Source: Aequorivita iocasae (GTDB lineage Bacteria > Bacteroidota > Bacteroidia > Flavobacteriales > Flavobacteriaceae). Taken from it: 64,000 bases of DNA. The stretch spans positions 310,001 to 374,000 of the forward strand of contig NZ_CP068439.1 in the NCBI RefSeq assembly GCF_016757735.1. The letters are read 5' to 3'. Every line of letters begins with the position of its first letter. The first letter of the stretch is position 1. The notes beneath the pieces were generated by a model. It was not told the origin of the DNA. It did not search any database and saw only the letters and a list, made by a program, of their open reading frames with translations. This document shows, piece after piece, positions 1 to 9,364 of this stretch. The position numbers and the translations under genes are program-made.

Positions 1-1
1 T

Positions 2-1387
2 GTGGAGGAAGCAATTGAAACTGCTTTGGAAGCCAGAAAAAAATGGGCTGCCATGCCTTGGGAGCAACGCGCAGGAATATTTCTACGCGCAGCAGAATTG
101 ATTGCCGGGCCGTATAGAGCCAAGATTAATGCAGCCACTATGCTTGCGCAATCCAAAAATATCTACCAAGCTGAAATAGATGCAGCGTGCGAGTTAATCG
201 ATTTTTTACGTTTTAATGTTCAGTTTATGACTGAAATATATGCCGAGCAACCAGAATCAACCTCGGCAAATTGGAACCGAATTGAATATAGACCTTTGGA
301 AGGTTTTATTTATGCAATAACACCTTTTAACTTTACCGCTATAGCTGGAAATCTTCCGGCTAGTGCCGCTTTAATGGGCAATGTGGTTCTTTGGAAACCT
401 AGCGACAGCCAGGTTTATTCCGCAAAAGTCGTGCTGGATGTATTCATAGAAGCTGGCGTTCCTGCGGGAGTTATAAATATGGTAATGGGAGATCCGGTGA
501 TGATAACGGATACTGTTCTTGCAAGCCCCGATTTCAGTGGAATCCACTTTACAGGTTCAACGAATGTTTTTAAAGATATTTGGCAAAAAATCGGAACCAA
601 TATCCACAACTACAAAACATATCCGCGTATTGTGGGCGAGACTGGTGGAAAAGACTTTATCGTCGCACATAAATCATCAAACCCAAAACAAGTTGCAACC
701 GCTATGAGCCGTGGTGCTTTTGAATTCCAAGGCCAAAAATGTAGCGCCGCAAGTAGATGCTATATTTCAGAAAGCATTTGGAAAGATGTTAAAAATGATG
801 TGGTTGCAGACATAAGCTCATTCAAAATGGGATCTCCAGAAGATATGGGCAATTTTATAACCGCAGTAATCCACGAAGGTTCTTTTGACAAGCTTGTAAA
901 ATATATTGATGCGGCCAAAAAAGACAAAAATGCCGAAATAATTGCTGGTGGAAATTATGATAAAAGCACAGGATACTTTATTGAGCCTACAGTAATAGTT
1001 GTTAAAGACCCAAAATATACTACCATGTGCACAGAGCTTTTTGGACCGGTTTTAACTGTGTATGTTTTTGAGGACAGCAAGTGGGAAGAAACGCTCCATT
1101 TGGTTGATGAAACCAGTGAGTATGGTTTAACAGGCGCCGTTTTTAGCGAAGATAGATATGCTTTGGAACAAGCCGTAAAAATTCTTGAGAATGCTGCTGG
1201 TAATTTTTATATAAATGATAAGCCTACTGGAGCTGTAGTTGGCCAGCAACCATTTGGTGGTGCACGCGCAAGCGGCACAAACGATAAAGCTGGAAGTAAG
1301 TTAAATCTTTACAGATGGATTTCTCCGCGGATGGTAAAGGAAACTTTTGTATCACCAACGGATTATAGATATCCTTTTTTGGGATAA
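2..1387 (+). CDS. pruA: L-glutamate gamma-semialdehyde (1-pyrroline-5-carboxylate) dehydrogenase, 5' truncated
   Basis: NAD-dependent oxidation of glutamate semialdehyde to glutamate, the second step of proline catabolism, in the cytoplasm. The reading frame is already open at the window edge, so the true start lies upstream; about 461 residues are visible, against roughly 540 for the Bacteroidota family, so some 80 N-terminal residues are missing. The aldehyde dehydrogenase fold is clear: the catalytic Glu is in GETGGKD (visible residue 213) and the nucleophilic Cys in GQKCSAASR (residue 247). The C-terminal PFGGARASGTNDKAGS segment is typical of PruA rather than other ALDHs. The gene ends at a strong bidirectional terminator facing the next, opposite-strand gene. 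Product identity is very likely. Confidence 0.95.
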   Translation: MEEAIETALEARKKWAAMPWEQRAGIFLRAAELIAGPYRAKINAATMLAQSKNIYQAEIDAACELIDFLRFNVQFMTEIYAEQPESTSANWNRIEYRPLEGFIYAITPFNFTAIAGNLPASAALMGNVVLWKPSDSQVYSAKVVLDVFIEAGVPAGVINMVMGDPVMITDTVLASPDFSGIHFTGSTNVFKDIWQKIGTNIHNYKTYPRIVGETGGKDFIVAHKSSNPKQVATAMSRGAFEFQGQKCSAASRCYISESIWKDVKNDVVADISSFKMGSPEDMGNFITAVIHEGSFDKLVKYIDAAKKDKNAEIIAGGNYDKSTGYFIEPTVIVVKDPKYTTMCTELFGPVLTVYVFEDSKWEETLHLVDETSEYGLTGAVFSEDRYALEQAVKILENAAGNFYINDKPTGAVVGQQPFGGARASGTNDKAGSKLNLYRWISPRMVKETFVSPTDYRYPFLG

Positions 1388-1410
1388 ATAAATCAGTAAT
1401 CTACAAATAA

Positions 1411-1450
1411 AAAAATCCCTTCCTGATGTTTAGTTTAGGAAGGGATTTTT
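1411..1450. terminator. Bidirectional rho-independent terminator
   Basis: Perfect 14-bp inverted arms at 1411-1424 and 1437-1450 with a 12-nt loop, A-rich on one side and T-rich on the other. It sits between convergent pruA and the minus-strand Omp28 lipoprotein and can serve both. Confidence 0.9.
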
Positions 1451-1467
1451 CATAAATGAATAATTAA

Positions 1468-2787
1468 TTATTCAAAATCCTTAGTCTCATTTATATGGGC
1501 TACTTGCGCATTTTTCGCATTATTTTCAGAATCTACAACCATAACAACAAAGCTCAGGTTATTTCCTACATAGTTTGAAGGAACTGAAAAATTGTAGTTT
1601 TTAGTAAATTCCTGGAAGGGCTGTGTTTCTGGTATGTTATCACCGAACAAGGCTGATAATGAATTACGCAAGCCATCATTGTGAATATAATCCTCTATAG
1701 GATTCCCCTTTCCTTCAAATGGGTGTCCTGGCGTTTCGTTAAAATAGTTTGCCTGATCTGCCGCTACCCCGCTTTCCAATAAATAAACAACGAGTTTATC
1801 TCCGGCCTGTGAACCATTTTCATATTTTACTTTTGCTTCCACGGTAAGGTCTGCGCCACTGAGCTGTGAATTAATTGCAATGGAAACGTTAGTTTCAGAA
1901 CCAGCCATGGCAAGGATTCCAGTATCTTCAATAATAAATTCAGGACCGGATCGGGCAACCCAAGAGGTCGTTCTATTGATTTGAGCTTTTGGGAAACCGT
2001 TCCCTACGCCAAATTCCTGTTGTAAATCTGTGATTCTTGGAAAATCCAAAGGATCTGGATGGCTAGAGGCGGTTTTATGAATTGCAACAACCGCTATATG
2101 ATCCGTTCTCACTCTTAGGCTATCTATAGCAACAACCAAAGCCGGGCAAAAGCCGCACCATGTTCCGGTGTAATCCTCTATAACTACTTTTCGTTTTGGA
2201 ATAAAGACAGAAAAGCTTTTTGTGCTAGAAGTTATTGTTTGTCCGTTTTCCATATATTCAGCATACACCTCAAAATTTCCTTCATCGGCAGAAGAGTAGC
2301 TGAAACCTGTAATAGGATTATTATTAACGTAAAAAATTGCTTCGGAAGCAGTGTTGTTTCCTTCGCTATCCAATAAGCCGAAGGTAATAGTTTGGTTACG
2401 CATTGCCTTGGCCACATCTACAGTAAGCGCACGCTCGTTTTCTGAAAGCACTTGAAAACTCAACATATTGCTGGTAATACCTTGGTAAATTGCCTTTACG
2501 GTATATTCACCAATTGTTGAAAATGTATATGACCCTCCTTCTATTTCGGTATCATTAACGTATATTATTGAAGAAGAAGTATAGTCTTCACCATCACTTC
2601 CAGTAACTCTGAAAGTAACTGTCTGATCAACGGCCAAAACTTCTACAGTGCCATCTCCGGCATCGCTCGTAAGAACAATAGAGGTGTTTTCATTTCCCGC
2701 ACCAATAGGATCCTCTTTTTTACTACAAGCCACAATAGCTATAAAGGCAAATAGTAATGAAAATTTTAAAATAAATTGATTTCTCAT
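1468..2787 (-). CDS. Omp28-related lipoprotein with thioredoxin-like CxxC motif
   Basis: 439-aa exported lipoprotein. A hydrophobic signal ends in a lipobox with Cys21 (IVAC|SKKED). Residues about 35-195 look like two Ig/PKD-like beta modules (each with a YVN..I.G segment). From about residue 200 the Omp28 family domain begins with EDYTGTWCGFCP, placing Cys211 and Cys214 in a thioredoxin-like WCxxC active site. Omp28-type proteins are Bacteroidota envelope proteins; a role in thiol/disulfide chemistry is inferred from the CxxC only. It faces the plus-strand TlpA-like gene across a 158-bp intergenic region, suggesting an envelope redox neighbourhood. Confidence 0.8.
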   Translation of the reverse strand: MRNQFILKFSLLFAFIAIVACSKKEDPIGAGNENTSIVLTSDAGDGTVEVLAVDQTVTFRVTGSDGEDYTSSSIIYVNDTEIEGGSYTFSTIGEYTVKAIYQGITSNMLSFQVLSENERALTVDVAKAMRNQTITFGLLDSEGNNTASEAIFYVNNNPITGFSYSSADEGNFEVYAEYMENGQTITSSTKSFSVFIPKRKVVIEDYTGTWCGFCPALVVAIDSLRVRTDHIAVVAIHKTASSHPDPLDFPRITDLQQEFGVGNGFPKAQINRTTSWVARSGPEFIIEDTGILAMAGSETNVSIAINSQLSGADLTVEAKVKYENGSQAGDKLVVYLLESGVAADQANYFNETPGHPFEGKGNPIEDYIHNDGLRNSLSALFGDNIPETQPFQEFTKNYNFSVPSNYVGNNLSFVVMVVDSENNAKNAQVAHINETKDFE

Positions 2788-2945
2788 AATAACGAGTTAA
2801 AAAATAATGTGTGCTAATATACGTTTTTTATAAAACAGGTACGGCTTTGTAACGTTAAATACATAATTTAAACGCAGCAAAACGATTTTTTTATTAAAAA
2901 AAACTTAATATTGCTATTCTTATAAATTAATAATATTTTCAATTC

Positions 2946-3428
2946 ATGAAAAAGTTTCTTTTCCTCTTTCTTGTAATGGTATCAATTCCTGCCATTTCAC
3001 AAAACGAACTTCCAAATATTGATATGAAAACCCTTGACGGTGAGCCTTTCAATTCTAAAGAATTATCTACAGATGATAGTGTAGTTGTGGTTTCACTTTG
3101 GGCTACCTGGTGCGTTCCCTGCATCAAAGAACTAGATGCTATTAGTGAACTATATTCAGAGTGGCAGGAAGAAACCAATGTTAAGCTTTATGCGGTTTCA
3201 ATAGATGACAGCCGTGGCGTAAAAAGAGTTAAACCCATGGTAAATGGAAAAGGGTGGGAATACACCGTTATTCTGGACACCAATAATGACTTTAAAAGAG
3301 CACTTGGGGCTGCAACCGTTCCATTAACACTCTTAGTGAAAAACAATCAAATCGTCTACAGACACTCTGGGTATAGTCCGGGTGCAGAAATGGAGCTTTA
3401 TGAAAAAATAAAAGAATACACTAATTAA
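2946..3428 (+). CDS. TlpA-family thioredoxin-like protein
   Basis: 160-aa exported thioredoxin-fold protein. The N-terminus is a signal peptide (hydrophobic to about residue 18, AISQ). The active site is WATWCVPCIKEL with Cys56 and Cys59, and the cis-Pro loop is in ATVPLTLLV. TlpA/ResA-type proteins reduce or exchange disulfides outside the cytoplasm. Only 25 bp separate it from the following beta-barrel gene, so the two are probably cotranscribed and the barrel may be a partner or client. The substrate is unknown. Confidence 0.88.
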   Translation: MKKFLFLFLVMVSIPAISQNELPNIDMKTLDGEPFNSKELSTDDSVVVVSLWATWCVPCIKELDAISELYSEWQEETNVKLYAVSIDDSRGVKRVKPMVNGKGWEYTVILDTNNDFKRALGAATVPLTLLVKNNQIVYRHSGYSPGAEMELYEKIKEYTN

Positions 3429-3453
3429 AACTTTTACCAACCAACTTTTTATA

Positions 3454-5100
3454 ATGAGAAAAATTATTCTGGGCGCCTTTATACTTATGGGCACCATATC
3501 CTATTCGCAAGACACTGGCTACTTTTTCGGTGGTTTGGAATCAAACTCACAATGGCTGCTTGACGACGACGATCTTCCTTTTATTGCCCCAGAGGATCAG
3601 TTTCGCTCTAACAACTATTTTCAGCTTAATTATACGTATGGAAAATTTACTGCTGGCATTCAATATGAAGCCTATCTGCCCTCAGTACTGCTTGGCTACT
3701 CTCCCACCTGGGAAAACCAAAATGGAGTAGGCACCTACTATCTTAATTTTAAAAGTGAATCCCTGGACGTTACCGGCGGATATTTTTACGAACAGTTTGG
3801 CAGCGGACTTATTCTTAGAACTTGGGAAGACAGACAATTAGGTATCAATAATGCTATAAAAGGAATTCGAGTAAAATTCAATCCTACCGCAGAAGTTGAT
3901 GTAACAGGGGTATACGGCCAAGTACGGAATGGTTTCGATGTATCGGAAGGTGTGATACAAGGATTAAATGCAAATCTTGACGTTTCCAGCCTAATGAAAG
4001 TAGAGACAATTGACGTTAAACTTGGAGCAAGTTACGTAGGTCGATACCAAGCAAACGGAGCCAATGATTCTATTCCTGCAAATGTGAATGCTTATGGAGG
4101 ACGATTGGATTTTGTCTTGAAAAATTTTTACGGAGGAGTTGAAGCTATCACCAAAGATCCCGATGTTATTGTTAATGAAGGCACAATATCATCTGCACAA
4201 CATTTTGACGGTACTGCCCTGCAGGTTAACTTAGGATATGCCCAAAAAGGTCTCGGAATTAATTCTACATTTAGAAGGCTTGAAAATTTTAATTTCTATG
4301 CAGACCGCTATGCCGAAGGAAACATTTACAATGAACAAATTGTAAACTACATTCCAGCGCTCACAAAGCAACACGATTATCTACTTTCAAATATATATGT
4401 GTATAATGCACAGCCAAGATTACTGTTTAACGATACTGAAAAAAGAGCTGGAGAAGTAGGTACACAGGTAGACCTTTTTTATTCCTTTGACAAGGAAAGT
4501 ACCTTGGGCAAGTTGGGAACGAAAATAGCTGGTAATTTTTCTTATTGGGCCGGTTTGGACGCCACCTTCAACTCTGAAGACCAAACTTATGACGCTAAGT
4601 TTATTGGTGAAGGTGATCGGTATTTTCGCGATCTCAACATTGAAATCAAAAACCGATGGTCATCAAAATGGAGTACCGTTGCCACCTACCAAGACGTTAT
4701 TATTGATAAAGGTGTTTCCTTGGGCGGTCCGCTTGGGGTTCAGGGAGATATTAGAGCTCAAATTGCTGTAGTGGAAGGAACCCGTCGTTTTGAAGGTGGC
4801 AAGGCATTGCGCATGGAATTACAGCACTTATGGACACCAGATGACCGTAAAAACTGGGCAGCGGGTGTTTTGGAATATAATTTTAATCCCGCATTTACAT
4901 TATATGCTGCAGATTCATGGAATTATGGAGGAGAAGACGAATTGCATTATTACAATTTTGGCGGAAGCTACACCAAAGGCCGCACACGCTTTGCAATGAA
5001 CTATGGCCGCCAACGAGGTGGTTTAATATGTGTAGGTGGCGTTTGTAGATTTGTTCCTGAGAATACTGGCGTTACAGCAAATTTAGTTGTTACTTTTTAA
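3454..5100 (+). CDS. Outer-membrane beta-barrel protein, DUF6029-like
   Basis: 548-aa protein with a signal peptide (cleavage near TISYSQ) and many alternating aromatic/polar strands with conserved phrases such as GGYFYEQFGSGLILR, ending in an aromatic strand (TANLVVTF), as outer-membrane barrels do. I place it, from memory of the family, with the DUF6029 proteins of Bacteroidota; molecular function is unknown. It follows the TlpA-like gene by 25 bp and ends at a strong terminator, so the two form a two-gene unit. A link between envelope thiol reduction and this barrel is inferred from context only. Confidence 0.7.
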   Translation: MRKIILGAFILMGTISYSQDTGYFFGGLESNSQWLLDDDDLPFIAPEDQFRSNNYFQLNYTYGKFTAGIQYEAYLPSVLLGYSPTWENQNGVGTYYLNFKSESLDVTGGYFYEQFGSGLILRTWEDRQLGINNAIKGIRVKFNPTAEVDVTGVYGQVRNGFDVSEGVIQGLNANLDVSSLMKVETIDVKLGASYVGRYQANGANDSIPANVNAYGGRLDFVLKNFYGGVEAITKDPDVIVNEGTISSAQHFDGTALQVNLGYAQKGLGINSTFRRLENFNFYADRYAEGNIYNEQIVNYIPALTKQHDYLLSNIYVYNAQPRLLFNDTEKRAGEVGTQVDLFYSFDKESTLGKLGTKIAGNFSYWAGLDATFNSEDQTYDAKFIGEGDRYFRDLNIEIKNRWSSKWSTVATYQDVIIDKGVSLGGPLGVQGDIRAQIAVVEGTRRFEGGKALRMELQHLWTPDDRKNWAAGVLEYNFNPAFTLYAADSWNYGGEDELHYYNFGGSYTKGRTRFAMNYGRQRGGLICVGGVCRFVPENTGVTANLVVTF

Positions 5101-5120
5101 CCCTATCATATCAATATATA

Positions 5121-5153
5121 AAAAAAAGCCCCGAAGAATCTTCGGGGCTTTTT
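5121..5153. terminator. Bidirectional rho-independent terminator
   Basis: A GC-rich stem (AAGCCCCGAAG at 5126-5136 pairing with CTTCGGGGCTT at 5140-5150), flanked by A7 and T5 tracts, lies between the convergent barrel gene and the minus-strand T9SS cargo gene. Confidence 0.9.
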
Positions 5154-5173
5154 CATTGTATAATTTAAAATGG

Positions 5174-5911
5174 CTATTGAACCAAAATCTTAGTTGTTTG
5201 TGCAGCTCCTTTTTCGTTTTTAAATTGAACGATATAGGTTTGTGGGTTTAAATCGGAAACATTTACTGTTTGACGGCCAGTAGCCAATTGCATTTGTTTT
5301 ACAACTCTTCCTTGTATATCATACAGCATCATACTTACAGGCTCATTTATAATTAAAACCAATTCACTATCCACAACAGTAGATTGAACTGTTAGGTTAA
5401 CTTTTGAGTTACTGTTAACTCCCAATGTTGGATTATAGCGGTATGTAAAAGTTAAGGGAGTACCTATCTCTATGGTCCCGGCCGGATCTTCAAATTGACG
5501 GAAACTGAAAACAAAATCAACATTGTCGGATCCATTTCCCGGATCATCATTATAAAAATGATTTCCCATCGGAGTGGTTTCTCCAACTCCAATAGCAAGA
5601 GCAGATTCAGTAGATGGAGGCACAGTCTCTCCAACTACCAAATTATTATAGCATAATCCATAACACAATTGCTCAAACTCCCCATTTGTGGAATTAGACT
5701 CGTCAACATATTCTATTCTGGTATATATTTCCTCGGATGGATTATCATTGGTCACATAAAATTCATATTCTGCATCCAGAAATTCCACTGACCCAAATTC
5801 TTTAACATCGCCATCATTAAGGACATTTCCCGCTCTGTCTGTAACGGTAAATTGAGCATTTGCCAAAGCTACCGAACCGAGCACACTCAAAAAAAGTAAT
5901 TTAAATTTCAT
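5174..5911 (-). CDS. T9SS type A sorting domain-containing secreted protein
   Basis: 245-aa exported protein. It has an N-terminal signal peptide (VALANAQ), a beta-rich central part with one Cys pair (CYGLCYNN), and a C-terminal T9SS type A sorting domain from about residue 175 containing MLYDIQGRVVKQMQL and the Y.V.F....... KILVQ ending. It should cross the outer membrane through the type IX system, whose PorT-like component is encoded at 19.8 kb. The central domain is not recognised. A -7 promoter box lies about 50 bp upstream. Confidence 0.82.
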   Translation of the reverse strand: MKFKLLFLSVLGSVALANAQFTVTDRAGNVLNDGDVKEFGSVEFLDAEYEFYVTNDNPSEEIYTRIEYVDESNSTNGEFEQLCYGLCYNNLVVGETVPPSTESALAIGVGETTPMGNHFYNDDPGNGSDNVDFVFSFRQFEDPAGTIEIGTPLTFTYRYNPTLGVNSNSKVNLTVQSTVVDSELVLIINEPVSMMLYDIQGRVVKQMQLATGRQTVNVSDLNPQTYIVQFKNEKGAAQTTKILVQ

Positions 5912-5957
5912 AATTTTTTTAGTTTTTAGGATTATTTGAAATATTTACTAAGCAGAG

Positions 5958-5965
5958 CAAAAGTA
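5958..5965 (-). promoter_or_regulatory. -7 promoter box for T9SS cargo gene
   Basis: On the minus strand this reads TACTTTTG, a match to the Bacteroidota consensus TAnnTTTG, 46 bp upstream of the start at 5911. No clear -33 TTG was found at the expected spacing. Confidence 0.5.
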
Positions 5966-6223
5966 AACATAATAATTAAAAAAACTTTGCTAGGGATACT
6001 TTCTATTTCAGACTTTTAACGTTTTTGATTGATTTTTAAAAAAATTCTAGTCCTAACCCACCTTTTTTAGAAAATATGTTTTTTGCACCTTCTTATGCTT
6101 TTAATGAAAAAAATCATAAAAAAAATTAATATCTGATCTTTTTTATTATAGTGAATGCCTCATTTTAACAATAAAATCCTATATTTTTATTTTCAAAGAT
6201 TATTTTAATAATATTTTATCAAT

Positions 6224-6231
6224 TATATTTG
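6224..6231 (+). promoter_or_regulatory. -7 promoter box for Omp28-T9SS gene
   Basis: TATATTTG matches TAnnTTTG and lies 40 bp before the ATG at 6272. The -33 element is not obvious. Confidence 0.45.
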
Positions 6232-6271
6232 TAGCTAAACTTATATCAAACAACTATTTAAAATAAAAAAT

Positions 6272-7951
6272 ATGTTTAAAAAACTACCCCTCAGTTTGGT
6301 TGTTGCCTTATTTGCTATTTCATCATATGGGCAAACAATTGTTTCAACTTCTCCCGAAAACAAAAATGTTGTTCTTGAAGAATTTACAGGAATAAACTGT
6401 GTTTTTTGTCCTCAAGGGCACGCAATTGCAAAAGCAATACAGGATGCCCATCCAGATGATGTATCTTTAATTAATATTCACGTCGGTGGTTTTGCTACTC
6501 CCAGCGGAAACCAGCCCGACTTTAGAACCCCTTACGGTTCTGCCATAGTTGGACAAACAGGCTTGACAGGATACCCTGGCGGGACTGTAAACCGCCATGT
6601 ATTCCCGGGTCGCGGAATGAGCCCAGGAGGTACCGCAATGGGCAGAGGCAGTTGGACAGTATCTTCCAATGAAACACTAGCCTTAGGCTCTGAAGTGAAT
6701 GTAGCCGTGGAAGCTGAAATAGACGTTAACACCAATGTTATAACAATTCACGTGGAAGCTTATTATACGGGAAATAGTCCCGAACCTACTAACAAGTTAA
6801 ATGTGGCTTTGCTACAAAACAATACCAAAGGCCCTCAAACCGGAGGTGGTCAAGGCAACAATTACAACCACATGCACCGATTAGTAGAAATGATAACAGG
6901 ACAATGGGGCGAAGACATTAATACAACAACTTCAGGCACTTTTGTGGATCGCACCTATACCTATACCATTCCGCCAGATTACAACGGAGTACCGACAGAT
7001 ATTGCAGAGATGGAAGTAGTAGCTTACATTGCTAATAACACACAGGAAATACCTAGCGGAAGTCGTGCAAACCCTACCTACGCTGGTATTACAAATGATG
7101 ATGATGCCAACTTAAGATATATAGTTGAACTCCCAAATACATGTAAAAACACCATAACGCCAGAAGTAAACATCCAAAACATGGGGCAAAACACAATTAC
7201 TTCTTTAGATATCGAATATGTGATTAATGGGGATGTTCATAACTACACATGGACCGGAAGTCTTGAAACCCTTCAAAATGAAACTATCGAGCTTCCCGAA
7301 GTATCATATAACCTACAAGGAAACAATACGCTAGTAGTGAGTCTTCCTAATGATGATGACAACGCCAATAATGAAGCTACGGCATCTTTTAATGAAGCCG
7401 TTGAAGGAACCGGAATTGTAAACATGGTCTTAAATACAGATGGATATGGAAGTGAAGTAAGATGGTATTTAAGAGACGGAGCAGGAGATATAGTTGACTT
7501 TGGCGGACCTTACGGAAACAACCAAACCATAAATGAAACTTTTACATTAGACGTAGATTGCTATTCTTTTGAAATACGTGATACCTACGGTGACGGCGGT
7601 GGCTCAGTAACTTTAACAGATCACCATGGAAACCTTATATATTACACTGATGGAGATTATGGCTCAGGTGAAACTATTCAATTCTCGAGTAATGGTGTTT
7701 TAGGAGTAAATGACAATCAAGTAAGCAGCATTGCTTTATATCCAAACCCAGCAAGCACAATCTTAAATCTTAAAAATGCTGAGAATGCAGATATTCAAAT
7801 ATTTGATATCCTTGGAAAACTTATTCTTTCGCAAACTAATATTTCTAGAGATGCGCAAGTAAACGTTTCAAGTCTTGAAAACGGAACTTACTTTATGAAA
7901 ATCGCTAAGGATAATGCGGTAATTACAAAAAGATTCTTGGTTACCAAATAA
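6272..7951 (+). CDS. Omp28-related protein with T9SS type A sorting domain
   Basis: 559-aa secreted protein. The order is signal peptide (to SSYGQ, about 21), an Omp28 domain starting LEEFTGINCVFCPQGHA with Cys43 and Cys46 in a thioredoxin-like CxxC, a beta-sandwich middle, a disulfide-poor acidic region (residues about 385-470) with DTYGDGGGSVTL, and a C-terminal T9SS sorting domain (LYPNPASTILNL ... ENGTYFMKI ... RFLVTK). It is the second Omp28-type protein within 5 kb, but secreted rather than lipid-anchored. Function beyond probable thiol chemistry is unknown. Confidence 0.85.
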   Translation: MFKKLPLSLVVALFAISSYGQTIVSTSPENKNVVLEEFTGINCVFCPQGHAIAKAIQDAHPDDVSLINIHVGGFATPSGNQPDFRTPYGSAIVGQTGLTGYPGGTVNRHVFPGRGMSPGGTAMGRGSWTVSSNETLALGSEVNVAVEAEIDVNTNVITIHVEAYYTGNSPEPTNKLNVALLQNNTKGPQTGGGQGNNYNHMHRLVEMITGQWGEDINTTTSGTFVDRTYTYTIPPDYNGVPTDIAEMEVVAYIANNTQEIPSGSRANPTYAGITNDDDANLRYIVELPNTCKNTITPEVNIQNMGQNTITSLDIEYVINGDVHNYTWTGSLETLQNETIELPEVSYNLQGNNTLVVSLPNDDDNANNEATASFNEAVEGTGIVNMVLNTDGYGSEVRWYLRDGAGDIVDFGGPYGNNQTINETFTLDVDCYSFEIRDTYGDGGGSVTLTDHHGNLIYYTDGDYGSGETIQFSSNGVLGVNDNQVSSIALYPNPASTILNLKNAENADIQIFDILGKLILSQTNISRDAQVNVSSLENGTYFMKIAKDNAVITKRFLVTK

Positions 7952-7975
7952 ATGCATTTTTATTAAACTTCTTGG

Positions 7976-8002
7976 AAACCCCGACTCGTTCGGGGTTTTT
8001 TT
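7976..8002 (+). terminator. Rho-independent terminator after Omp28-T9SS gene
   Basis: AAACCCCGA (7976-7984) pairs with TCGGGGTTT (7990-7998) across a 5-nt loop, followed by T-rich sequence. Confidence 0.88.
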
Positions 8003-8026
8003 ATTACTTTAATTGAAAATCATATT

Positions 8027-8590
8027 ATGGAATATTCAATAAAAAATGAAAGAACCGTTTTTGATGACCATTATAAAATGGTCAAAGCCGAAGTGATTTA
8101 TGACACCTTTGACGGCAATAAAATAAATACCGAAAGATTGGCCTTTGAAAGAGGCGATTCTGTAGCCATTCTAATTTATGAAAAAGAAACAAAGAGTATT
8201 TTAGCAACCAATCAATTTCGGTATCCAACCTGCAAACATACCGAAGGGTGGCTGCTTGAAATTCCGGCTGGATCCTTGGAAGAAAATGAAAAACCAGATG
8301 ACTGCATTCAACGTGAAGTAATGGAAGAGTTAGGATATAAGCTAACTAGCATAAATCTGATATATACATTTTACACTTCTCCCGGTGCTTCAACCGAGCG
8401 CATTTTTTTATACTATTCTGAAATATCCATTAAAGACAAAATTGAAAAAGGTGGAGGAAATTCACAGGAAAATGAAGATATTCAATTGGTGAAAATCCCC
8501 GTGTCCGAAATACCTTCAAAAATTATGGAAGTAAAGGACGCAAAAACTATCCTTGCGCTCCAATGGTATGTATTAAAAAACTGTTCTTAA
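8027..8590 (+). CDS. Nudix hydrolase (ADP-sugar/GDP-mannose pyrophosphatase-like)
   Basis: 187-aa cytoplasmic Nudix enzyme. The Nudix box is complete from Gly82 to Tyr104 (GSLEEN-E, seven residues, REVMEELGY), fitting Gx5Ex7REUxEExGU. The preceding beta strand and FRYPT..HTEGWLLEIPAG segment resemble ADP-ribose / NudK-type nucleoside-diphosphate-sugar hydrolases, which cleave a pyrophosphate bond with Mg2+. The exact substrate cannot be read from sequence. The gene is convergent with rsmG, with 18 bp between stop codons. Confidence 0.88.
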   Translation: MEYSIKNERTVFDDHYKMVKAEVIYDTFDGNKINTERLAFERGDSVAILIYEKETKSILATNQFRYPTCKHTEGWLLEIPAGSLEENEKPDDCIQREVMEELGYKLTSINLIYTFYTSPGASTERIFLYYSEISIKDKIEKGGGNSQENEDIQLVKIPVSEIPSKIMEVKDAKTILALQWYVLKNCS

Positions 8591-8608
8591 GTTATCAGCA
8601 TCAGGCTC

Positions 8609-9238
8609 TCATCCCTTAAATTTTAAAGGAAGGTGCACTACGCTTTTTGTCTCAAAAAAATCTTCTTCAAAATAATCGTATAAAGGAAAAACTGTAGATT
8701 TTGGATAATACTTTAATTCTTCGGCCAAGTCACCCCCCTTTAAATATAAAATTCCATTTTTTCGTTCGTGCAAGCTTTTTTTTGCGATTTTGCCGGCTAC
8801 CCAATGTACAAAGGTTTCCATTTGGGCAACGGCACGGCTTACAATAAAATCATATTTCCCGGAAACGGTTTCTACGCGTGCATTTGTTGTTTTTACATTT
8901 TGCAGTTGCAAGCCGGAAACTACCTCTTCTACAACCTTTATCTTTTTTCCGATACTATCGACCAAATGAAATTGCACCTCCGGAAATAAAATTGCCAGTG
9001 GAATACCCGGAAAACCACCGCCTGTGCCTACATCTAATATTCGCGAACCGGGAAGAAACGGTTGTACCTTTGCAATTCCCAAAGAATGAAGAACGTGCCG
9101 AAGGTAAAGTTCCTCAATATCCTTTCTGGAAACTACGTTTATTTTTAAATTCCAGTCCTCATAAAGCTCCTGAAGTTTTTTAAATTGAGCTAACTGTGTA
9201 TCCGTTATTTCCGGAAAATATTTTAATATGAGTTCCAT
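8609..9238 (-). CDS. rsmG: 16S rRNA (guanine527-N7)-methyltransferase
   Basis: 209-aa SAM-dependent methyltransferase acting on G527 of 16S rRNA. The SAM-binding motif I reads DVGTGGGFPGIPLA (about residues 68-81), followed by the acidic motif HLVDSIGKKIKVVEEV and the SRAVAQME motif diagnostic of RsmG. Length matches the family (about 205-210 aa). It is a single gene convergent with the Nudix gene and divergent from the desaturase, sharing a short promoter region with the latter. Confidence 0.95.
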   Translation of the reverse strand: MELILKYFPEITDTQLAQFKKLQELYEDWNLKINVVSRKDIEELYLRHVLHSLGIAKVQPFLPGSRILDVGTGGGFPGIPLAILFPEVQFHLVDSIGKKIKVVEEVVSGLQLQNVKTTNARVETVSGKYDFIVSRAVAQMETFVHWVAGKIAKKSLHERKNGILYLKGGDLAEELKYYPKSTVFPLYDYFEEDFFETKSVVHLPLKFKG

Positions 9239-9254
9239 AATTATATTTAAGAGG

Positions 9255-9262
9255 CAAAAGTA
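9255..9262 (-). promoter_or_regulatory. -7 promoter box for rsmG
   Basis: Minus-strand TACTTTTG (TAnnTTTG) 16 bp upstream of the rsmG start, implying a very short leader of about ten bases. Confidence 0.55.
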
Positions 9263-9317
9263 TGTTATCTTTGGGAAAATTATGATTTTGTACCTCGAGA
9301 TTTCCGCAAAAGATAAT

Positions 9318-9325
9318 TATTTTTG
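9318..9325 (+). promoter_or_regulatory. -7 promoter box for desaturase
   Basis: TATTTTTG matches TAnnTTTG, 39 bp before the proposed TTG start at 9365. A second match, TATCTTTG, occurs upstream at 9266-9273, so two start sites are possible. Confidence 0.45.
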
Positions 9326-9364
9326 TGGCTTTCATTGTAACAATTTCCCGTTAAAAATTTCATT

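Larger units (their letters stand above)
5912..6271. other. AT-rich divergent intergenic region
   Basis: 360 bp without a convincing gene, extremely AT-rich with many A and T tracts. It carries divergent promoter boxes for the minus-strand T9SS cargo gene and the plus-strand Omp28-T9SS gene. I see no RNA gene in it. Confidence 0.7.
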
